The position numbers and the translations under genes are program-made. From NCBI GenBank assembly GCA_051861445.1, contig JBHYCS010000001.1:1-64000 (forward strand): a stretch of 64,000 nucleotides of DNA. Direction: 5' to 3'. Shown here one piece after another: positions 36,757 to 44,981 of this stretch. How positions within the stretch are numbered: the first letter of the stretch is position 1; each line of letters begins with the position of its first letter. Source of the DNA: Parasediminibacterium sp051861445 (lineage in GTDB: Bacteria > Bacteroidota > Bacteroidia > Chitinophagales > Chitinophagaceae). Below the pieces are notes generated by a model. The model did not search any database. It was not told the DNA's origin and saw nothing but the letters and a program-made list of their open reading frames with translations.

Positions 36757-37625
36757 TCTATGTTTTTGTAATAATGCCTATGTTCTAATGGCGTTTTTTG
36801 AGTAATGTTTTTAAAATGTCTATTAAAATTAGAGAAGTTGTTATAACCACTTTCAAAACAAATATCAGCAATGCTTTTTTCTGTTTCTGCCAATAATTTA
36901 CAGGCATGACCAATTCGTACTTCAATTAAAAACTTAGAAAAGGTTTTCTTTATTCTCGATTTAAAATATCGGCAAAAAGATTGTGGACTTACATGCACCA
37001 ATTTAGCTACTTGTTCTAACGTTATTTCTCTTGAAAAATTTTCTAAAACATATTGATAAATCAAGTTTAATCTATCGGCTTCTTTTGGGTTAAAATGAAA
37101 TTCTAACCCCTTGCTACATACAGGTTTTGTTTCTTTAGATACAGCAATGGTGTGTAGTATTTGTAGTAATAGAATTACACGTTCACTATTTTTAGCTGCC
37201 ATTAGTTGCTGCATCATTTCTGCCACTATTTTTCTCGTATTGTTTTTAATTCTAACAGCTTGTTGTGCTTTATCTAAAAGCTTAAGAAGCAGCTTGTTTT
37301 CTGGTAACGAAAAAAAGTTTTCGCCAAAGCAATTGGGCATAAAATGAATTACATAAGCTTCTACTTTTAAGGATGATTTTTTTTGTAAAAATTTTTCATC
37401 GCTTCTCCATAAATGTGGCAAATTAGCACCTAATAAAATCATATCTCCACTTTTAAAATGGTGAATATTATCACCAATAAATTGTCTACCCGATCCTTTA
37501 ACTATATATACCAATTCAATTTCAGGATGATAATGCCATTTGTTGTAAAAATGTGGAACAATATCATGTCGAATATTAAATGAATGTTCAGGATGTAAAT
37601 GAATTTTGAGTAAATGTGGTTTCAT
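36750..37625 (-). CDS. AraC family transcriptional regulator with cupin domain
   Basis: A 291-residue regulator with an N-terminal cupin sensory domain (YHPEIELVYIVKGSG, FKSGDMILLGANLPHLW) and a C-terminal double helix-turn-helix of AraC/XylS type (LEQVAKLVHVSPQSFCRYFKS and SIADICFESGYNNFSNFNRHFK). It is divergent from ppsA, with 145 bases between start codons, so it may control ppsA and perhaps lutABC. The ligand is unknown. Confidence 0.92.
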   Translation of the reverse strand: MKPHLLKIHLHPEHSFNIRHDIVPHFYNKWHYHPEIELVYIVKGSGRQFIGDNIHHFKSGDMILLGANLPHLWRSDEKFLQKKSSLKVEAYVIHFMPNCFGENFFSLPENKLLLKLLDKAQQAVRIKNNTRKIVAEMMQQLMAAKNSERVILLLQILHTIAVSKETKPVCSKGLEFHFNPKEADRLNLIYQYVLENFSREITLEQVAKLVHVSPQSFCRYFKSRIKKTFSKFLIEVRIGHACKLLAETEKSIADICFESGYNNFSNFNRHFKNITQKTPLEHRHYYKNIEK

Positions 37626-37717
37626 AAATATCCAATTATTGATGTTATTCTGATATAAAATATCATTCAGTAAATAAATAAATGTGAAGATAGTATAAAT
37701 AGATGCGAATTAGATGC

Positions 37718-37748
37718 AAACGTTTTTTTAAGATACCCAATAGTTTTA
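37718..37748 (+). promoter_or_regulatory. Putative ppsA promoter with an AAACGTTT core
   Basis: CAAACGTTT (37717-37725) shares its core with the pckA palindrome. TAGTTTTA (37741-37748) differs from TAnnTTTG by one base, placing the core in the -33 region. The match to a regulator site is inferred. Confidence 0.35.
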
Positions 37749-37770
37749 CATCATCTCTTAAATCAAAACA

Positions 37771-40191
37771 ATGCATATGAAAAAAAGCTTTATCCTCGAG
37801 TTAAAAGAAGTAGGTATCAACGATATTGAAACCGTTGGTGGCAAAAATGCCTCGTTAGGCGAAATGATTCAACACTTATCAGCTTTAGGTGTAAACATTC
37901 CTGGTGGATTTGTAATTTCTGTAGACGCTTATCGTCAATTTATTGAGTTTAATGGTTTAGAAAGTACTATTAAACACATTATCAATAACATTGATTACGA
38001 TAATATCGAATCGCTTAGAAGAGGTGGTCATCAAGTAAGATTACTCATCAGAAATGGTCGTTTTGAAAAAGAAATGAGTGAGTCTATTATTGCAGCTTAC
38101 GAAAAATTATCAAGCAATTATAATCAAACTTATACCGATGTGGCAGTTCGTTCTTCTGCAACAGCAGAAGATTTACCCGATGCTTCATTTGCTGGTCAGC
38201 AAGAAACCTTTTTAAACGTTACAGGACCAGCTACATTAATGGATTCTGTAAGAAATTGTTTTGCTTCTTTATTTACGGATAGAGCCATTAGTTACCGTCA
38301 ATCTTTTGGATACGATCATTTTGCAGTTGCTTTAAGTATTTGTGTACAAAAAATGGTTCGTAGCGATTTAGGTTCTTCTGGTGTAGCATTTAGTTTAGAT
38401 ACTGAAAGCGGATTTAAAGATGTTGTGGTTATAAACGGTTCTTATGGTTTAGGTGAAATGGTAGTGCAAGGTGCTATTTCTCCAGATGAGTTTATCGTTT
38501 TTAAACCTTCATTAGAAAAAGGTTTTACATCAATTATTGAGAAAAAATTAGGTGTTAAAGATAAAATGATGGTGTATGGAGATAAAGCAGATGAACGTGT
38601 AAAAATTATTCCTACAGAAAAAAGTTTTCAAAATCGTTTCTGCTTATCCGATGAAAATGTAATTAAGTTGGCCGATTGGGTAATGAAAATTGAAACTTAT
38701 TACACATCTATCAAAAAGAAATGGACACCAATGGATGTTGAATGGGCTGTTGATGGTTTAAGCAAAGAATTATTTATTGTTCAAGCAAGACCAGAAACTA
38801 TTCATTCACAAAAAGAACATACCAAAATAACTGAATATGCCATTTTTGATGATACAAGAGCAGATAAAGTATTGATGAAAGGAATTGCAGTGGGTGATAA
38901 AATTGGAGCAGGAAAAGTAAATATTTTATTCTCTTTAGATAAACGAGTTATTGATGGTCATGAGTTTCAAGAAGGTGATGTTTTAGTTACTGATATGACC
39001 GATCCTGATTGGGAGCCTATTATGAAAAAAGCCTCTGCTATTGTTACCAATAAAGGCGGAAGAACTTGTCATGCAGCCATTGTTGCAAGAGAATTAGGTG
39101 TTCCTGCAATTGTTGGTTGTGGCAATGCAACTGACTTGCTAGCAGAAGGACAACCGATTACTGTTAGCTGTGCTGAAGGTGAAATTGGATTAATTTATGA
39201 CGGAATTATTGGATTTGAGAAAAACGAATACGATTTAAAAGATTTACCATCGGTAAAAACCAAACTGATGCTAAATGTAGCAACGCCTTCTATGTGCTTT
39301 AAATTCTCTCACTTACCCAATTATGGCGTAGGATTGGCAAGAGAAGAGTTTATTATCAATAACTATATTCAAATTCATCCATTGGCATTAATGCATCATA
39401 AAACATTAAACGATGCAGCATTGAGTAAAGAAATTGAAAAACGAATTTTTGGGTACGAAAACGAAGAAGATTTTTTCATTAAAAAACTATCCTATGGCGT
39501 CGCAAAAATTGCGGCTGCTTTTTATCCTAATAAAGTAATCGTTCGTTTCAGCGATTTTAAAAGCAATGAATATTTTAACCTTTTAGGTGGCAATCATTTT
39601 GAACCGCATGAAGAAAATCCGATGATTGGTTGGAGAGGTGCTTCAAGATATTATTCAGATGCTTACAAACCTGCATTTGGTTTAGAATGTAAAGCATTGA
39701 AAATTGTTAGAGAAGAAATGGGATTAGATAATGTGGTATTAATGATTCCTTTTTGCAGAACGGTTGATGAACTTGTAAAAGTAAAAGAGGTAATGAAAGA
39801 ATTTGGATTAGAAAGAGGAAAAAACAATTTGGAATTATATTTAATGGCAGAAATTCCATCAAACATTATCTTAGCCGACGAATTTGCAAAACATATCGAT
39901 GGATTTTCAATTGGCTCGAACGATTTAACGCAATTAACGTTAGGATTAGATAGAGATTCATCTTTGGTTGCACATTTATACGATGAGAGAAATCCGGCTG
40001 TAAAAATGATGATTTCCAAGCTCATTAAATCTGCTAAACAAAATGGTGTAAAAGTGGGTATTTGTGGTCAAGGACCTTCAGATTTTCCAGATTTTGCACA
40101 ATTCTTAGTGGAAGAGGGAATAGATACCATTTCAGTTACACCAGATTCTATCATTAAAACCATCAAAGCCATTGCAGCAATTGAAAAATAA
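37771..40191 (+). CDS. ppsA: Phosphoenolpyruvate synthase
   Basis: This enzyme converts pyruvate plus ATP plus water to phosphoenolpyruvate, AMP and phosphate. At 806 residues it has all three modules: the ATP-grasp nucleotide-binding domain (GGKNASLGEM, SSATAEDLPDASFAGQQETFLN), the swivelling phosphohistidine domain (GGRTCHAAIVARELGVPA, about residue 430) and the C-terminal PEP/pyruvate TIM barrel (FSIGSNDLTQLTLG and GICGQGPSD with the catalytic Cys). lutA begins 3 bases after its stop codon, so it is translationally linked to lactate utilization. An alternative Met lies 2 codons in. Confidence 0.97.
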   Translation: MHMKKSFILELKEVGINDIETVGGKNASLGEMIQHLSALGVNIPGGFVISVDAYRQFIEFNGLESTIKHIINNIDYDNIESLRRGGHQVRLLIRNGRFEKEMSESIIAAYEKLSSNYNQTYTDVAVRSSATAEDLPDASFAGQQETFLNVTGPATLMDSVRNCFASLFTDRAISYRQSFGYDHFAVALSICVQKMVRSDLGSSGVAFSLDTESGFKDVVVINGSYGLGEMVVQGAISPDEFIVFKPSLEKGFTSIIEKKLGVKDKMMVYGDKADERVKIIPTEKSFQNRFCLSDENVIKLADWVMKIETYYTSIKKKWTPMDVEWAVDGLSKELFIVQARPETIHSQKEHTKITEYAIFDDTRADKVLMKGIAVGDKIGAGKVNILFSLDKRVIDGHEFQEGDVLVTDMTDPDWEPIMKKASAIVTNKGGRTCHAAIVARELGVPAIVGCGNATDLLAEGQPITVSCAEGEIGLIYDGIIGFEKNEYDLKDLPSVKTKLMLNVATPSMCFKFSHLPNYGVGLAREEFIINNYIQIHPLALMHHKTLNDAALSKEIEKRIFGYENEEDFFIKKLSYGVAKIAAAFYPNKVIVRFSDFKSNEYFNLLGGNHFEPHEENPMIGWRGASRYYSDAYKPAFGLECKALKIVREEMGLDNVVLMIPFCRTVDELVKVKEVMKEFGLERGKNNLELYLMAEIPSNIILADEFAKHIDGFSIGSNDLTQLTLGLDRDSSLVAHLYDERNPAVKMMISKLIKSAKQNGVKVGICGQGPSDFPDFAQFLVEEGIDTISVTPDSIIKTIKAIAAIEK

Positions 40192-40194
40192 ATT

Positions 40195-40929
40195 ATGAAC
40201 GTAGCACTTTTTATTCCTTGTTATGTAGATCAGTTTTATCCCAAAGTGGCAATTGCCACTTTGGAACTTTTAGAAAAATTTGGTTGTAAAGTATCGTATC
40301 CATTAAATCAAACCTGTTGTGGTCAACCAATGGCTAATAGCGGTTTTGAGCATGTTGCCAATGCTTGCAATACTTTGTTTGTAGATAATTTCAGTGGATA
40401 CGATTATATAGTTTGCCCATCTGGAAGTTGTACACTGCACATTAAAGATCATTTACATACCGATAAACATTCACCTGCTGAAAAAGAAATTAGACAACGT
40501 GTGTATGAATTAACAGAGTTTTTGGTAGATGTTTTACAAGTAAAACATTTAAAGGCAAAGTTTCCACATAAAGTAGGTGTTCATCAAAGTTGTCATGGAC
40601 AAAGAGGCTTGGGTTTAAGTCAAATGACTGAATTAAATGCTGCTCCATTTTCAAAACCAGGTGCTTTGTTAAACATGGTTGAAGGATTAGAGTTAATCAC
40701 TTTAGACAGACCGGATGAATGTTGTGGTTTTGGTGGAACTTTCTGCGTTGCCGAAGAAGCTGTAAGTGCAAAAATGGGTAAAGATCGTGTTGCTGACCAT
40801 ATTAAGCATGAAGCTGAATTTATTACGGCTGCAGATATGAGTTGCTTAATGCATTTAGAAGGTATTTTAAAAAGAAAAAAAAGTGCTACTAAGGTTATTC
40901 ATATTGCAGAAATACTAAACGCACAATAA
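40195..40929 (+). CDS. lutA: L-lactate utilization iron-sulfur subunit LutA
   Basis: A 244-residue (Fe-S)-binding subunit of the LutABC L-lactate oxidation complex. Two CCG boxes are present: NQTCCGQPMANSG and DECCGFGGTFCV. LutA, LutB and LutC together oxidise L-lactate to pyruvate, a flavin-independent alternative to LldD. It starts 3 bases after ppsA, so lactate oxidation and phosphoenolpyruvate formation are linked. Confidence 0.95.
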   Translation: MNVALFIPCYVDQFYPKVAIATLELLEKFGCKVSYPLNQTCCGQPMANSGFEHVANACNTLFVDNFSGYDYIVCPSGSCTLHIKDHLHTDKHSPAEKEIRQRVYELTEFLVDVLQVKHLKAKFPHKVGVHQSCHGQRGLGLSQMTELNAAPFSKPGALLNMVEGLELITLDRPDECCGFGGTFCVAEEAVSAKMGKDRVADHIKHEAEFITAADMSCLMHLEGILKRKKSATKVIHIAEILNAQ

Positions 40930-40973
40930 TCTTTTTCGCTAGAAAAATTAGTTCAATAAACAAATGTTTAAAC

Positions 40974-42347
40974 ATGCATACTACGGTACATAATCATGCA
41001 GATGCGTCTATTGTTTTTAATAACGATGAAGAACGAGTGAATTGGCATGATAAAACCCTTTGGTTTATACGAGAAAAAAGAGATAAAGCAAGCCATAATA
41101 TTGATGAATGGGAAGCACTTAGAAACAATGCATCTCAAATAAAAAACAATGTACTTTCTAATTTAAGTCAGTACTTGATTGAGTTTGAAGAAAAAGCAAA
41201 AGCCAATGGCGTAATTATTCATTGGGCTGCCGATGCTGTTGAACACAATAAAATTGTACATAGCATTTTGCAAAAGCATGGTATTAACCAAATGGTTAAA
41301 AGCAAGAGTATGCTTACCGAAGAATGTGGTTTAAATGAATATTTAGAACACAATGGCGTAGAAGTAATTGATACAGATTTAGGTGAACGAATTGTACAAT
41401 TAGCAGGTGAACCACCAAGCCATATTGTATTGCCTTGTATACATAAAAAGAAAGAAGAAATAGGTGAATTGTTTCATGAGCATTTACATACCGAAAAAGG
41501 TGCAAGCGATCCTCAATATTTAACAGCTGCTGCAAGACAACATTTAAGAGAAACATTTTTAACAAGGAAAGCTGCATTAACAGGTGTAAATTTTGCTGTT
41601 GCTGAAACTGGTGAATTTGTTGTTTGTACCAACGAGGGTAATGCAGATATGGGTGCTCATTTAGCCGATGTACATATTGCTTGTATGGGAATAGAAAAAA
41701 TTATTCCAGAGCAAAAACATTTGGGTGTTTTTCTACGATTATTAGCAAGAAGTGCAACAGGTCAGCCAATTACAACCTATTCTAGTCATTTTAAAAATCC
41801 TCAACCACATCAAGAAGTACATATTGTTTTAGTAGACAATGGTAGAAGTATACATTTAGGTAAAGAAGATTTTAGAAATGCTTTAAAATGTATACGTTGT
41901 GGTGCTTGTATGAATACTTGTCCTGTTTATAGAAGAAGTGGAGGACATAGTTATCACAATGCTGTTGCAGGGCCAATTGGTTCTATTCTTACACCCAATA
42001 TGGATATGAAAAAGAATGCCGATTTACCTTTTGCATCAACGCTTTGTGGTAGTTGTAGCAATGTTTGTCCAGTAAAAATTGATATTCATGATCAGTTGTA
42101 CAAATGGCGACAAGTTTTGGTTAAAGAAGGTTATGCACCTGCTGCAAAAAAGGTAAGTATGAATATGATGGGCTGGGTTTTATCTTCTCCTAAAGTGTAC
42201 AATTTTGCAGGTAAATCTGCAAGATGGGTTTTAAGAAATACGCCTTTTTTAGTGAACAATAAATTAAATCCTTGGTACAAGGAAAGGGAGTTGCCAGAAG
42301 CACCCAAACAATCTTTTAAAGAATGGTATAAAGCCAACAGAAAATAA
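40974..42347 (+). CDS. lutB: L-lactate utilization iron-sulfur protein LutB
   Basis: A 457-residue LutB subunit. The N-terminal LUD domain (about residues 70-290) is followed by a ferredoxin-like domain with two 4Fe-4S motifs: KCIRCGACMNTCPVYR and CGSCSNVCPVKIDIHD. It passes electrons from lactate to the respiratory chain. It lies 45 bases downstream of lutA in the same operon. Confidence 0.95.
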   Translation: MHTTVHNHADASIVFNNDEERVNWHDKTLWFIREKRDKASHNIDEWEALRNNASQIKNNVLSNLSQYLIEFEEKAKANGVIIHWAADAVEHNKIVHSILQKHGINQMVKSKSMLTEECGLNEYLEHNGVEVIDTDLGERIVQLAGEPPSHIVLPCIHKKKEEIGELFHEHLHTEKGASDPQYLTAAARQHLRETFLTRKAALTGVNFAVAETGEFVVCTNEGNADMGAHLADVHIACMGIEKIIPEQKHLGVFLRLLARSATGQPITTYSSHFKNPQPHQEVHIVLVDNGRSIHLGKEDFRNALKCIRCGACMNTCPVYRRSGGHSYHNAVAGPIGSILTPNMDMKKNADLPFASTLCGSCSNVCPVKIDIHDQLYKWRQVLVKEGYAPAAKKVSMNMMGWVLSSPKVYNFAGKSARWVLRNTPFLVNNKLNPWYKERELPEAPKQSFKEWYKANRK

Positions 42348-42403
42348 ATAGATCATTTGCATTGAAACTTATTCATCATTTAATGCAAACAAAAATATAG
42401 ATA

Positions 42404-42991
42404 ATGGGAAGAGAAGAAATTTTAAAACGAGTACAAGAGAATCAACCAGCGTTGGTAAGTTTACCCAATATAGATGAAATTCCAACTACACAGAATATAG
42501 ATGTAGTTCAAATGTTTAAAGAAAAATTAGAGTTGCTGCATGTTGCTGTTTTTGAAGTAGAAAGTCTTGAAGCTATTAAAACAACCATTTTAAATACCTA
42601 TACTTCTACTGAAAGATTGGTAACTACTATAGAAAGTTTGCAAGACATTGCTAGCTACATACAAACAGTACAAGAAGATGCACATAGCCTCGAAAATGTA
42701 GAATTAGCCATTATTCCAGCACATTTTGGTGTGGCAGAAAACGGAGCAGTTTGGGTAACTGAATCTATTGTTCAATATAGGGTTTTACCTTTTATTGCAC
42801 AGCAACTAGCAGTAGTAATTAGCAAGCAAAAAATTGTGGCAAATATGCATGAAGCATATAAACTTACTGCTGGAACAACATACGATTTTGGTGTTTTTAT
42901 TGCTGGACCTTCAAAAACAGCTGATATAGAACAAAGCTTGGTTTTAGGAGCTCATGGACCTAAAGGAATGATGTTGTTTTTATTGCCATAA
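42404..42991 (+). CDS. lutC: L-lactate utilization protein LutC
   Basis: A 195-residue LUD domain protein, the third subunit of the LutABC complex. The recognisable core is AIIPAHFGVAENGAVWVTE and the C-terminal GVFIAGPSKTADIEQSLVLGAHGPKGM. It lacks iron-sulfur motifs, as expected for LutC. It ends the ppsA-lutABC unit, about 56 bases after lutB. Confidence 0.93.
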   Translation: MGREEILKRVQENQPALVSLPNIDEIPTTQNIDVVQMFKEKLELLHVAVFEVESLEAIKTTILNTYTSTERLVTTIESLQDIASYIQTVQEDAHSLENVELAIIPAHFGVAENGAVWVTESIVQYRVLPFIAQQLAVVISKQKIVANMHEAYKLTAGTTYDFGVFIAGPSKTADIEQSLVLGAHGPKGMMLFLLP

Positions 42992-43110
42992 TCCTTTTCT
43001 TTTTTCGTTTTTTTAATTAAGCAAAATATCGCAATATTTGTATCTCATTTAACAATCGATTGCATTTAATTGCCCATTTATAAAATCATCTTTCTTATAA
43101 ACAAAAGACC

Positions 43111-44748
43111 ATGCAAAAAGTATTACAAATTCATCCTTTAGATAATGTATTAGTTGCACTTACAGATTTAAAAAAAGACGAAATTATTCAGTATAATAAT
43201 ATTGCCTATACTTTACAAACCGATGTGCCTGCAAAGCATAAATTTTTGATGCAGAACATACATGAAGGCGATGAAATTATTATGTATGGTGTTTTAGTGG
43301 GTAAGGCAACACAACCAATTGCACAAGGTGAAATTATGCATACGCATAATGTAAAACATGCTTCTAACGAAAACTATTCGAAACAAAAGGAAGCAAGTTG
43401 GACAGCTCCTGATGTTTCAAAATTTGTAAACAGAACGTTTAACGGATATCTAAGATCTGATGGAAGAGTAGGAACAGCTAATTATTGGCTTTTTATTCCA
43501 ACTGTTTTTTGTGAAAATAGAAATCTTGATTATATAAAAGATGCTTTACTATCACAATTAGGATATGCACCAACACAAAAATATAAGCAATTGGTGAGTG
43601 CTTTATTAGAAAAGAAAGATAACCTAGATGGAGTAAAAATTGATGAATTATTGTTCGAAGAAAAGAAAACATCTGAACGAGTATTTAAAAACATTGATGG
43701 TATTAAGTTTTTAAACCACGAAGGTGGTTGTGGTGGCACAAGACAAGATAGTGAAATGCTGAGTAAGCTGTTAGCTGCTTATGCAGATCATCCGAATGTG
43801 GCAGGAATTACTGTATTAAGTTTAGGCTGTCAACATTTGCAAGTAAGCATGTTACAAAAAGATATTGCAGAAAGAAATCCATCATTTAATAAACCCATTT
43901 TCTTCTTCGAACAACAACAATCTGTTTCTGAAGAAAAAATGATTGCCACAGCCATTCATCAAACTTTAAAAGGATTAATTGAAGTCAATAAAATTGAAAG
44001 AACACCTCAACCATTAAGTAAGCTTTGTATTGGTGTTAAATGTGGTGGAAGTGATGGATTTAGCGGTATTTCTGCCAATCCTGCTGTAGGATATACTTCT
44101 GATTTATTGGCTGCTTTAGGAGCAAAAGTTTTATTGGCAGAATTTCCAGAGTTATATGGAGCTGAACAAGATTTGGTAGACAGATGTATTACACAAGCTT
44201 CTGCCGATAAATTTACTCATTTAATGAAAACATACGATGCACAAGCACGTAGTGTTGGTAGCGGATTTTATATGAATCCTTCACCAGGCAACATTAAAGA
44301 TGGATTAATAACAGATGCTATAAAATCTACTGGTGCAGCAAAAAAAGGAGGAACATCACCTGTAGTAGATGTGTTAGATTATACAGAGCCTGCAACAAAA
44401 GCTGGTTTAAATTTAGTTTGTACTCCTGGTAACGATGTAGAAGCAACAACAGGTAAAGCAGCTAGTGGAGCAAACATTATTTTATTTACTACAGGTTTAG
44501 GAACGCCAACGGGTAATCCTGTATGTTCTGTTGTAAAAGTTGCTTCTAACAATGCTTTGGCAGCTAAAATGCCAGATATCATAGATTTTAATTGTGGACC
44601 AATAATTACCGGTGAAAAAACAATTGAACAAATGGGAGAGGAGTTATTAGAGTATTGTATTGAAATTGCAAATGGTAATATTATTCCAAAAGCAGTACAG
44701 TTGGGGCAAGATGATTTTATTCCTTGGAAAAGAGGCGTAAGCCTATAG
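43111..44748 (+). CDS. uxaA: Altronate dehydratase (UxaA family)
   Basis: A full-length 545-residue UxaA/GarD-type dehydratase. The N-terminal SAF domain occupies about residues 9-85 and the large catalytic part follows, with NHEGGCGGTRQDSEMLSKLL, GVKCGGSDGFSGISANPAVG, VLDYTEPATKAGLNLVCTPGND and IDFNCGPI. It dehydrates D-altronate to 2-keto-3-deoxygluconate in galacturonate breakdown. A related reaction on galactarate cannot be excluded, as no uxaB or uxaC is nearby. It may serve products of the glycan hydrolase pair at 24-27 kb. Confidence 0.92.
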   Translation: MQKVLQIHPLDNVLVALTDLKKDEIIQYNNIAYTLQTDVPAKHKFLMQNIHEGDEIIMYGVLVGKATQPIAQGEIMHTHNVKHASNENYSKQKEASWTAPDVSKFVNRTFNGYLRSDGRVGTANYWLFIPTVFCENRNLDYIKDALLSQLGYAPTQKYKQLVSALLEKKDNLDGVKIDELLFEEKKTSERVFKNIDGIKFLNHEGGCGGTRQDSEMLSKLLAAYADHPNVAGITVLSLGCQHLQVSMLQKDIAERNPSFNKPIFFFEQQQSVSEEKMIATAIHQTLKGLIEVNKIERTPQPLSKLCIGVKCGGSDGFSGISANPAVGYTSDLLAALGAKVLLAEFPELYGAEQDLVDRCITQASADKFTHLMKTYDAQARSVGSGFYMNPSPGNIKDGLITDAIKSTGAAKKGGTSPVVDVLDYTEPATKAGLNLVCTPGNDVEATTGKAASGANIILFTTGLGTPTGNPVCSVVKVASNNALAAKMPDIIDFNCGPIITGEKTIEQMGEELLEYCIEIANGNIIPKAVQLGQDDFIPWKRGVSL

Positions 44749-44859
44749 TTTAAAGCGTTTGTTGTAAATATTTTGATATAAATAAAGTTGCTCAAAATTG
44801 GTTAAGTCAAACGTTTTAAACAATCAAAAAAAATAATTCAGAAATTTAAAAATATTTTT

Positions 44860-44889
44860 TTGCTATAACCAATATCACTCCTATATTTG
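44860..44889 (+). promoter_or_regulatory. Promoter of tRNA-Glu
   Basis: A -33 TTG (44860-44862), a 19-base spacer and TATATTTG (44882-44889) make a full Bacteroidota promoter. Bases 44881-44900 are identical to 16185-16204 in front of tRNA-Gly. Confidence 0.8.
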
Positions 44890-44909
44890 CACTCCCAAAA
44901 ACAAAGATT

Positions 44910-44981
44910 GGAGCGTTGGTCAAGGGGTTAAGACACCTCCCTTTCACGGAGGAATCACGGGTTCGATTCCCGTACGCTCTA
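44910..44981 (+). tRNA. tRNA-Glu (anticodon TTC)
   Basis: A complete 72-base cloverleaf. The acceptor GGAGCGT pairs with ACGCTCT, the anticodon stem CCTCC/GGAGG encloses a loop with TTC, and the T arm is ACGGG/CCCGT. A 3' CCA is encoded at 44982-44984. The 3' half lies antisense to the end of the serine recombinase gene, which makes this tRNA the likely integration site of the island. Confidence 0.97.

Noticed and set aside
44379..44795. Minus-strand frame of 138 codons opposite uxaA
   Set aside because: It is antisense to a strongly conserved enzyme and has no recognisable features.
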